The notes beneath the pieces are model-generated. The model ran no database searches, was not told the DNA's origin, and was given only the letters and a program-made list of their open reading frames with translations. From NCBI GenBank assembly GCA_023230065.1, contig JALNYB010000026.1:1-14325 (forward strand): a DNA stretch of 14,325 bases. Reading direction: 5' to 3'. This DNA is from Candidatus Methanomethylophilaceae archaeon (GTDB taxonomy: Archaea; Thermoplasmatota; Thermoplasmata; Methanomassiliicoccales; Methanomethylophilaceae). Made by a program: the position numbers and the translations under genes. This document shows, one piece after another, positions 7,154-12,869 of this stretch. Every line of letters begins with the position of its first letter. Positions within the stretch are counted from its first letter, which is position 1.

Positions 7154-7651
7154 TCATTTGGAAGAAGGTCTGGGCATGAGTGCTAAGGTGAATATTTCCA
7201 TACCATGAATAACATAAACAAGTATCGATGTTATTTCGAATATCGTCCTTTCTGTAGATGTAAGTATCATTTGGTATTGTACGAATAAGAATAATGCGGT
7301 TATGCATAGGTAAACGGCAGCTCTCTTCCATTTTCTAAAGAACAGATGTCCTAATCCGAAGATATTGAAGAAAGCCGGGATAAGCGCCAATGCTATTCCG
7401 ATCGCAGAACTTGCGTTGAATGTAGGCTTGAAAGTTATCATTTGCTGTCTAGTAATGGTTTTTCCACAGTGCTGACAGAAAATGTCTCCCTCAGCTATGT
7501 CTCCTCCACAGAATGCACATTTCATGCTCCCGGAGACCATCTTCATCTTATCATCGAATATGATCGCTTTTGATTTTACACATCCGCATGTATGGCAAAA
7601 TTCTGCATCTTTTCGTATTTCATTTCCGCATTCCGGACAAATATATTTCAT
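7154..7651 (-). CDS. double zinc-ribbon membrane protein
   Basis: A 165-residue protein with two N-terminal zinc ribbons: C5-x2-C8 with C19-x2-C22, and C45-x2-C48 with C59-x2-C62. Three hydrophobic segments follow at about 82-103, 111-130 and 137-157. The segment between the first two, GLGHLFFRKWKRA, resembles the TM2-like domain pattern (G-x-G-H-x-x-x-x-x-x-x-R). The ribbons probably face the cytoplasm; the function is unknown. A longer frame begins at TTG 7663, but ATG 7651 has GGAG 6 nt upstream and starts right before the first ribbon, so it is chosen. The gene lies between the ABC ATPase and rfcL in one operon with short gaps, so it is co-transcribed with them; a joint function is not implied. 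Confidence 0.85.
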   Translation of the reverse strand: MKYICPECGNEIRKDAEFCHTCGCVKSKAIIFDDKMKMVSGSMKCAFCGGDIAEGDIFCQHCGKTITRQQMITFKPTFNASSAIGIALALIPAFFNIFGLGHLFFRKWKRAAVYLCITALFLFVQYQMILTSTERTIFEITSILVYVIHGMEIFTLALMPRPSSK

Positions 7652-7665
7652 CTGATTCTCCAACT

Positions 7666-8460
7666 TTACTCTTCTATATACATACGATAAATTCCGTTAG
7701 TGTCTTCCACCTTAATAGGTTCGCCGTACAATTCGCTTACGGTTTTGGAATTTAGCAACTTTTTTTTATCCCCATCTGCAAATATTCTGCCTGCTTTCAT
7801 CATTATGATCCTGTTGATATTTACAGGTATATCGGTGAGGTCATGTGTAATCATTATGATATTAACGCCCTTGTCGACCATTATGTCGAACATGGTTCTG
7901 AATTTAGATTTCATTACGATATCTAAACCTGTCATAGGTTCATCCAGGACAAGCATTTTCGGATCTGTTACGAGTGCTCTCGCAATAAGCGTGCGTCTCA
8001 TTTCTCCGAGAGAAAGTCCTTCAAGTGTCCTTTCTAAAAGGTCTTCGATACCCATAAAAACGGCTTTTTCGTAAACTTTTTTAATCATCTCATCAGTTAC
8101 TTTCATATTTCTAAAGACATCTAAGCTTCCAAAGAATCCAGATGCGATAACTTCGTAAACGGTTGTATCGTTGCGGAACATGCTCTGCAGATCCATTGAG
8201 ACTACTCCCATCTTGCTGCGTACATCGAAGATATTCCAATGCTCTTCGCCGAATATTTTCATCATAGCAGGGTTAGTCTCATCATAATAAGGATGAATAT
8301 CTCCCCTTAGGAGTTTGATAAGAGTGGTTTTTCCAGAACCGTTCAGTCCTATGACCGCAAGATTCTTCCCTACATCTATATCCATGCTTATGGAATCGAG
8401 GATCTTCTTTCCGTCCCTCACAACTGAGACGTCTCTTATTTCCAAAGCCTTATCCGCCAT
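7666..8460 (-). CDS. ABC-type ATP-binding protein (stand-alone)
   Basis: A 264-residue ABC ATPase with every core motif: Walker A GLNGSGKT (38-45), Q-loop at Q92, signature LSLGE (149-153), Walker B MLVLDEP (169-175), D-loop GLD (178-180) and switch His206 in ITHD. It resembles the YlmA/ModF-like class of single-domain ATPases. No permease or binding protein is nearby, so its transport partner, if any, is encoded elsewhere, or it acts as a soluble ATPase. It is the first gene of a minus-strand operon followed by the zinc-ribbon protein, rfcL and taw1. TTAAAATA, about 26 bp before ATG 8460, fits a leaderless promoter for the whole operon. Confidence 0.9.
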   Translation of the reverse strand: MADKALEIRDVSVVRDGKKILDSISMDIDVGKNLAVIGLNGSGKTTLIKLLRGDIHPYYDETNPAMMKIFGEEHWNIFDVRSKMGVVSMDLQSMFRNDTTVYEVIASGFFGSLDVFRNMKVTDEMIKKVYEKAVFMGIEDLLERTLEGLSLGEMRRTLIARALVTDPKMLVLDEPMTGLDIVMKSKFRTMFDIMVDKGVNIIMITHDLTDIPVNINRIIMMKAGRIFADGDKKKLLNSKTVSELYGEPIKVEDTNGIYRMYIEE

Positions 8461-8482
8461 GTTAATCCCAGATTGTTACAAA

Positions 8483-8490
8483 TATTTTAA
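8483..8490 (-). promoter_or_regulatory. TATA-like box of the ABC–zinc ribbon–rfcL–taw1 operon
   Basis: Read on the minus strand, TTAAAATA is centred about 26 bp before the ATG at 8460, with no ribosome site between them, fitting leaderless transcription. Confidence 0.5.
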
Positions 8491-8583
8491 AGTGTTTCAT
8501 TTACGTGGGTATTTTTAAGATTTTGATATTGTCTGTTCAAATATTATGATCTCAGTTGTATCAATCGTTTTTGATAAGTTTGG

Positions 8584-8604
8584 AAATAAGAAGAAAAACT
8601 AAAT
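8584..8604 (-). terminator. T-rich terminator after the symporter gene
   Basis: Downstream of the symporter stop (8628-8630), the minus strand reads TTTAGTTTTTCTTCTTATTT, the T-rich non-template signature of archaeal intrinsic termination. The nine-T run at 8607-8615 is on the other strand and would not serve this gene. Confidence 0.35.
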
Positions 8605-8627
8605 GGTTTTTTTTTATGAAATAGCTG

Positions 8628-10277
8628 TCATCCAGAAACTGTTTCGGCTTCTTGGTCCTGTATTTTTGAAGGTGCCTTTTTCAACATCAATACTAAGATC
8701 ATTGTTATGATAGATAGAGGCAGTGCGATGAGCAAAGCATCGACGTACATTATGCTTGAGTTCATGAACAGCACTTTGCTTCCTGTGATCCATTTACAGA
8801 TAGGTAAGAATATCGATGAACCGGCATTTATGAAAAGTGCCCATATTAGATATGAGGCAGTTCCAACAACAATACTGGCAACGGCCGCGTCTTTTCTTGG
8901 TTTCTTCGAGTACAGTCCGTGAGCGAACGTAGGCAACAATGCGGCTGCAGTCATACCCATGAATAATGATGTTGCTTTTGCTATGATATCTGATGGCATA
9001 ATGTAGCAGTATACGACCACCAGGACCATGACAATCATGGTGCAGATACGATTGATCCTGATTGATTGTGAATTGAATGGTTTTTTCTCTCTTCTGCTCT
9101 TTGCAAGGGTGTATAGATCAAAACCTCCTGCAGAACCTATGGTATGCATCAGTGCACTGATTGTGGATATCGATGCGCATATCAGAGATAACAGGAACAG
9201 TGATACAAAAATATCACCGAATGTTACGGTGCTGAATATATCTAATATGAACTCAGGGATGATGAAATCGGTACCTAAGTGCAGATTCTGAAGATATTGG
9301 TATGCACCTACTCCATAGTTATTGTAGAAGTAAACGTTGCTGAGTGCACCCACTGTATATGCCGCACCGACAATGGTGATCATGAATATGCTTCCTATGA
9401 TCATCGATTTGTTGAGTGTCTTATCATCATTCGCAGACATGAATCTTACAACAAGCTGAGGCTGTGTGAGTGCACCGATACCCACTCCGAGTAGGAATGT
9501 AGTTACTACTGTAAGCCATTCGTTCGATCCGAATTCAGAGAAGTTGGTCCATCCATCGAATCCTGGTAGTGTTCCTGCACCGGTGATCAGTCCTGAATCC
9601 CAAAGATTAGTAAGGCTTCCGTTTGCTGCAGACACTCCGCCTAAGGTGGTATATGTGACAACAAGTATGACTGCCATTCCGATGAACATTATACCTGCTT
9701 GTAGTGCATCGTTGTACATAACGGCAATAATTCCGCCGTATATCACGTATATTCCAACTATAAGTGCAAGTCCGATCAAGATAAGATCATAATATTGAGT
9801 AAGTCCTGTAATGACTGCTAAAGAATTCACTCCACCTTTTAGTACCGCGGCGCAGTATATAGGCATCATCACGATGATCAATATGGCTGTGAAAGCTCTG
9901 ATTCCATTGGATTTGTATATTTTTCCAAGAAGATCTGCAAATGTGGATGCTCCAAGTTTTCTTCCGATCTTTCTTGTGCGTGTTCCAAAGAATACGAACG
10001 CTACGAAAAGACCTAAAAACAGATTAAGGAAACATAACCAAAGTAAAGACATTCCGTGAACTGCGGCCTGGCCGCCGAATCCGATGACGGCGGATGCGCT
10101 AAGAAATGTTGCACCGTATGAAAGTGCAATGATGACTGAATTACTCTTGTTTCTACCCAGAAGGTATTCTTGGTTGCTTTTGGTATTCTTATATCCATAC
10201 CATCCTAGTGCTATTGTAGCTACCAAAAATATGGCAAGCATGGGGAGGAATATCTCCATAGATATGCCGTTACTCAT
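8628..10277 (-). CDS. sodium:solute symporter (SSS family)
   Basis: A 549-residue integral membrane transporter of the SSS (LeuT-fold) family that couples Na+ influx to solute uptake; the substrate cannot be deduced. About 13 hydrophobic helices are visible. After the first helix comes EYLLGRNKSN and then SYGATFLSASAVIGFGGQA, the conserved SSS helix-1 region. Later blocks include YVIYGGIIAVMYNDALQAG and GVGIGALTQPQLVVRFMSA. The tail is basic and then acidic. The frame extends upstream to 10364, but that stretch overlaps the accessory-peptide gene in another frame and is not membrane-like. ATG 10277 instead gives MSNGISMEIFLPML, a normal SSS N-terminus, and overlaps the upstream stop by 8 bp, which suggests translational coupling. 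Confidence 0.93.
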   Translation of the reverse strand: MSNGISMEIFLPMLAIFLVATIALGWYGYKNTKSNQEYLLGRNKSNSVIIALSYGATFLSASAVIGFGGQAAVHGMSLLWLCFLNLFLGLFVAFVFFGTRTRKIGRKLGASTFADLLGKIYKSNGIRAFTAILIIVMMPIYCAAVLKGGVNSLAVITGLTQYYDLILIGLALIVGIYVIYGGIIAVMYNDALQAGIMFIGMAVILVVTYTTLGGVSAANGSLTNLWDSGLITGAGTLPGFDGWTNFSEFGSNEWLTVVTTFLLGVGIGALTQPQLVVRFMSANDDKTLNKSMIIGSIFMITIVGAAYTVGALSNVYFYNNYGVGAYQYLQNLHLGTDFIIPEFILDIFSTVTFGDIFVSLFLLSLICASISTISALMHTIGSAGGFDLYTLAKSRREKKPFNSQSIRINRICTMIVMVLVVVYCYIMPSDIIAKATSLFMGMTAAALLPTFAHGLYSKKPRKDAAVASIVVGTASYLIWALFINAGSSIFLPICKWITGSKVLFMNSSIMYVDALLIALPLSIITMILVLMLKKAPSKIQDQEAETVSG

Positions 10278-10401
10278 CGTCTTCACTCTCTTCTTTTTTA
10301 TTTCTGGTAATCCATCCGTATGTACAGCATAATGCCACACATAGGAAACATGCGACGTATGCACCCCAGATCCACGGGTCGGTCAATCCAAAGAAATTCA
10401 T
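10270..10401 (-). CDS. symporter small accessory protein
   Basis: A 43-residue single-helix membrane peptide encoded just before the SSS symporter. It opens with MNFFGLTDPWIW, matching the G-x-x-DPWIW pattern I recall for the small accessory proteins paired with prokaryotic Na+/solute symporters. One hydrophobic helix (about 10-32, with three Cys) follows, then a charged tail (NKKEESEDDE). AAGGTGAG just upstream gives a good ribosome site for ATG 10401; ATG 10404 is possible, and the longer frame from 10461 lacks support. The stop overlaps the symporter start by 8 bp, so the two are made together. It is expected to assemble with or stabilise the transporter, as known for similar pairs. Confidence 0.85.
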   Translation of the reverse strand: MNFFGLTDPWIWGAYVACFLCVALCCTYGWITRNKKEESEDDE

Positions 10402-10416
10402 CATCTCACCTTGACA

Positions 10417-10435
10417 CGTGCTAACAATTAGCACG
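10417..10435. promoter_or_regulatory. 8-bp palindrome in the symporter leader
   Basis: CGTGCTAA and TTAGCACG form a perfect inverted repeat around CAA. It lies between the TATA-like box (10461-10470) and the accessory-peptide start, beginning about 16 bp before the ATG. It could be a repressor operator or an mRNA hairpin that would sit next to the ribosome site. Confidence 0.45.
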
Positions 10436-10460
10436 GTTAGCGGTATCATGCTACATTTCA

Positions 10461-10470
10461 TATATAATAC
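10461..10470 (-). promoter_or_regulatory. TATA-like box of the symporter operon
   Basis: The minus strand reads GTATTATATA here. Initiation about 25 bp downstream, near 10440, leaves a leader of about 35-40 nt that carries the palindrome and the GGTGA ribosome site. Confidence 0.5.
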
Positions 10471-10521
10471 ATTCTCAAGAAAATACCTGGCTTAGTGAAA
10501 ATAAGATTCAAAAAATAGAAA

Positions 10522-10531
10522 GATATTAAAT
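10522..10531 (+). promoter_or_regulatory. TATA-like box of the SRP RNA gene
   Basis: GATATTAAAT is centred about 27 bp before the first paired base of the RNA (10554), the normal archaeal spacing for a strong RNA promoter. Confidence 0.55.
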
Positions 10532-10553
10532 AAACACAATAGATAACCCGTAT

Positions 10554-10860
10554 TGTTAGGCTTGATCGGGGAGCTTGGCGTGCCCTTCACCCGCAATCGT
10601 CAATAGCGGGGATGACTGCAGAGGGCGGCAACGCTGATCTTTCAAGCCCACAAAGTGACTATGAGATCTTGTCCTGTAGAGTCAGTGTAGGTACGCTAGA
10701 CAGCCGGAGGGTCGTTAGGCGTGCAATAATCAGGGAGACCGGGTCAGGTCCTGACGGGAGCAGCCTTACCTTGAGCTACTGACGTTTACGGGGAAGCAGG
10801 GTTGAGAATCGATGTGATAAACTTGAACAGAGAGGCGGTGTCCACCTCTGTCGCCTAACA
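10554..10860 (+). ncRNA. signal recognition particle 7S RNA
   Basis: The RNA scaffold of the archaeal SRP, which binds SRP54 and SRP19 and targets membrane and secreted proteins. The ends pair as archaeal 7S RNA does: TGTTAGGC (10554-10561) with GCCTAACA (10853-10860), giving about 307 nt. The helix 8 core is unmistakable: GTCAGGTCC (10743-10751 region), a tetraloop at 10752-10755, then GGGAGCAGCC, the SRP54 site. The helix 8 tetraloop is UGAC rather than the usual GGAA-type loop. A GGAG tetraloop closed by C10705-G10710 fits helix 6, the SRP19 contact. A TATA-like box precedes and a T-run follows. It is divergent from the symporter operon and convergent with the methanogenesis-marker gene. 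Confidence 0.95.
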
Positions 10861-10870
10861 CTTTTTATTT
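10861..10870 (+). terminator. T-run terminator of the SRP RNA
   Basis: CTTTTTATTT begins directly after the last paired base of the RNA (10860) and already overlaps the stop codon of the convergent gene at 10865. Confidence 0.6.
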
Positions 10871-11842
10871 CTTCTTAGGGGAGCATCCTGTTATGATGTC
10901 TGTTTTGAAATCAAATAATAACCTGCTCTCACTGTCGTCGGTTATTGTTAATTTCATTGAATCGTTGATATTTCCCACAACGGCTCCATCGCATCCTACC
11001 GTAGAGAACATATCTATTACGCGTTGAGAATTCTCAGGAGGGCATGCAAAGACAAACCCGCATCCTTGGTATGTGAGGATCCATTGGATTTGATCGACAT
11101 TTTTTGGCATAGGTATTTTAGTGACGTCAATATTTCCACCTTTCATCGAGCTTTCAAGCATCATTCCTAAGGTTCCGATGCATCCAGGATTGCTCATATC
11201 TTTTCCGGAATGAACAAGATGCTCTTTGGCGACATGTGTCATCATTTCCATTTGAGCCTGTACAAGATCATCGTTTTTATTTGTGGTAGAATCCCATGCA
11301 TAAGGCAGATTTGGGGGGAAGAATCCGTCAAGGTCTATCACGAAAACAATATCATCATCGTCTTCTGCAGTGCTGCTAAGGATAATATCTTCTTTAGGAA
11401 CCGTTCCGATGATGGAAATATCTATTGCGTGATACTTACAATCAGGATGTGTGTGTCCTCCGACAATAGGTACGTTGAATTTCTTTACGGCTCTTGACAT
11501 GCCTGCAAGGATCTGATTACAGATCTTGCTTTTGGATAGTGACATCACATCTACCATTGCCATAGCCTTTCCACCCATGGCTGCAATATCGTTTACATTG
11601 ACAAGTACTGCGAAATATCCTGCGTAATATGGATCTGAAGCTACCAGCGATTCCATTATACCGTCTGCAGCGAATAATATATAATTATCTCCATATTCAA
11701 TGGCAGCAGCATCCTCTCCGTTAGAAGCTGCTACCTGAGGGAAATCAGATACAGGCAGAAGGTCTACTATCTCATGAATGGCTTTCTTCCTGGTAACTCC
11801 GGGGAAAGTCCTGATAGCCTCAACAATGGCATCCAGGGTCAT
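10865..11842 (-). CDS. methanogenesis marker protein 2-like (AIR synthase/PurM-related)
   Basis: A 325-residue PurM-fold protein related to AIR synthase, SelD, ThiL and HypE. I recognise it as the lineage-specific form called methanogenesis marker protein 2. NGEDAAAI (41-48) is the Gly-Glu-Asp nucleotide/metal loop. The NVNDIAAMGGKA segment (82-93) is the conserved PurM core, and VPIVGGHTHPD (124-134) follows. A SNPGCIGTLGMMLE stretch in the second half matches the Gly-rich C-terminal domain. The fold suggests an ATP-dependent step, perhaps in cofactor synthesis, but the reaction is unknown. The winged-helix gene lies 44 nt upstream on the same strand, so co-transcription is likely; TTTTATCT about 24 bp before ATG 11842 could be a weak separate promoter. 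The stop is close to the end of the SRP RNA. Confidence 0.88.
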   Translation of the reverse strand: MTLDAIVEAIRTFPGVTRKKAIHEIVDLLPVSDFPQVAASNGEDAAAIEYGDNYILFAADGIMESLVASDPYYAGYFAVLVNVNDIAAMGGKAMAMVDVMSLSKSKICNQILAGMSRAVKKFNVPIVGGHTHPDCKYHAIDISIIGTVPKEDIILSSTAEDDDDIVFVIDLDGFFPPNLPYAWDSTTNKNDDLVQAQMEMMTHVAKEHLVHSGKDMSNPGCIGTLGMMLESSMKGGNIDVTKIPMPKNVDQIQWILTYQGCGFVFACPPENSQRVIDMFSTVGCDGAVVGNINDSMKLTITDDSESRLLFDFKTDIITGCSPKKK

Positions 11843-11886
11843 GATACATCATATAATAAGCAAGATAAAAGTGTATTGGGAAATCT

Positions 11887-12492
11887 TTATATTAGTTTCG
11901 TTTGTTTTGTTTCCATCACCAAATGTTTCGAATCTTTTAAATCAAGAACAATATCTGTTAGAATATCGGTATATATTTCTGAGTGATCTATGGCAGGAGC
12001 GTAGGCAATTTCACCTGGTATGATGTTTCCGCTACGTCTTAGGACTTTTTTGCATTCTAGAGTGGTAGCTTCATCAACAGGTCTTCCTGTTATACGTGTT
12101 ACACCTGCAAGTTTCAATTCAGAATCAAATATAGGGCGTTTGAGTATTTTGTACAGTACATATAGGGTGGTTTCGTTAGGATCTGCCTGATATTTTTTAC
12201 ACGTTTTCTCTACAGATTGATATAAGCTGTCTGGAAGGGATCTTATAGGTATGTATATTTTCGATGGTGGAACTTCTCTTTCTCTGAGAATGTTCATGTC
12301 TGTTAGTGCTCTTAGATATCCTGTAAGTATCAAACGGTGATGTTTAATTCCAATAGTTTCGAGATCTTTAGCCAAGGAGCTGATGGATTTACCGTCTTTA
12401 CCCAGTATTTCTATGACCTTTCTATTGAAGTCCTTCTCTGGATTAAACATGTGATTCGTGTAAACAGCGTGTTCATTCTTAATACTTGACAT
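11887..12492 (-). CDS. winged-helix-like protein, possible regulator
   Basis: A 201-residue soluble protein. Residues about 20-85 look like a winged helix-turn-helix: a helix (FNRKVIEILGKDG), a second helix (ISSLAKDLETIG), a probable recognition helix (HHRLILTGYLRALTDMNIL), and a strand pair ending in IYIPI. The second half (about 100-201) is mixed alpha/beta with no motif I recognise; it could bind a ligand or form a dimer. The gene precedes the methanogenesis-marker gene by 44 nt on the same strand. A TATA-like element about 26 bp before ATG 12492 suggests a leaderless start, and an 11-bp inverted repeat brackets that element, suggesting possible self-regulation. The HTH call is by eye; the protein could also have another role. 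Confidence 0.75.
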   Translation of the reverse strand: MSSIKNEHAVYTNHMFNPEKDFNRKVIEILGKDGKSISSLAKDLETIGIKHHRLILTGYLRALTDMNILREREVPPSKIYIPIRSLPDSLYQSVEKTCKKYQADPNETTLYVLYKILKRPIFDSELKLAGVTRITGRPVDEATTLECKKVLRRSGNIIPGEIAYAPAIDHSEIYTDILTDIVLDLKDSKHLVMETKQTKLI

Positions 12493-12499
12493 GTATCGA

Positions 12500-12545
12500 T
12501 TTGTAAATTAGTGAATATTATTAAATTTTAATTATAATTTACAAA
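12500..12545. promoter_or_regulatory. promoter bracketed by an 11-bp inverted repeat
   Basis: TTTGTAAATTA (12500-12510) and TAATTTACAAA (12535-12545) are perfect inverted copies separated by 24 A/T-rich bases that include the minus-strand TATA-like ATAATATT (12514-12521). The arms lie about 8-18 and 43-53 bp before the start codon, 35 bp centre to centre. This would suit a dimeric repressor or DNA looping. The low complexity of the region lowers confidence. Confidence 0.45.
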
Positions 12546-12661
12546 ATTAATGATTATTTAAATCTGGCATACATTTATGGTAAACAATATGGTATTAATG
12601 ATGATAACAAACATGATAACATATAGGGTTTAATGTTTTACCAGATCGAGTTCAAAAATCA

Positions 12662-12669
12662 CTATATAC
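12662..12669 (+). promoter_or_regulatory. TATA-like box for the unidentified RNA
   Basis: CTATATAC, preceded by the A-rich AAAAATCA, lies about 26 bp before the first paired base of the RNA (12692). No plus-strand coding gene follows it. Confidence 0.5.
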
Positions 12670-12691
12670 TAACGATGAAGTGATTATATTT

Positions 12692-12857
12692 GTAGCCAGC
12701 CAACCCGTAAGGGTGTCATGGATGGGACCAATGAACACCGGAGACCATGCTACGCACAAGCAACGATCGATTACGACTCTTGAGTTTACCGCGAATAATC
12801 TCATCAAATGGGTCTAGTGTTTTCCCTCAAAATGAGTCGGTCGTCAGGTCTCCATCC
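12692..12857 (+). ncRNA. structured RNA of unknown family, about 165 nt
   Basis: There is no coding potential, but the pairing is strong. CCC (12704-12706) and GGG (12711-12713) close a GUAA tetraloop. GGUGU-CAU-GG (12712-12721) pairs with CC-AUG-ACACC (12728-12739) with two one-base bulges; it shares two bases with the first hairpin. GGAGACC (12740-12746) pairs perfectly with GGUCUCC (12847-12853). Inside that, ACGA (12763-12766) pairs with UCGU (12841-12844), and CGACUC-UUGAG (12774-12784) pairs with CUCAA-AAU-GAGUCG (12826-12839). GUAGC (12692-12696) can also pair with GCUAC (12749-12753), making a pseudoknot or an alternative fold. The upstream TATA-like box and downstream T-run give this strand. 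RNase P RNA and 5S rRNA signatures are absent, and no guide-RNA boxes were found. Confidence 0.6.
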
Positions 12858-12865
12858 TTTTTATT
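12855..12865 (+). terminator. T-run terminator of the unidentified RNA
   Basis: TCCTTTTTATT follows the last paired segment (GGUCUCC, 12847-12853) and resembles the T-run at the end of the SRP RNA. It ends just before the stop codon of the convergent M50 gene. Confidence 0.45.
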
Positions 12866-12869
12866 ATCT

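Noticed and set aside
8607..8615. A nine-T run on the plus strand.
   Set aside because: No plus-strand gene ends there; for the minus-strand symporter it is an A-run, so it cannot be that gene's terminator.
10278..10364. A 29-residue N-terminal extension of the symporter.
   Set aside because: It overlaps the accessory-peptide gene in a different frame, is not membrane-like, and the start at 10277 gives a normal family N-terminus.
12735..12753. GGAGACC in the unidentified RNA resembles the B12-box of cobalamin riboswitches.
   Set aside because: The other conserved cobalamin elements are missing, and the RNA points into the 3' end of an opposite-strand gene, so it has no gene to control.
12692..12760. 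GGTCCCATCC on the minus strand resembles a piece of archaeal 5S rRNA.
   Set aside because: The rest of the 5S core and the closing terminal helix are absent; only a short word matches.
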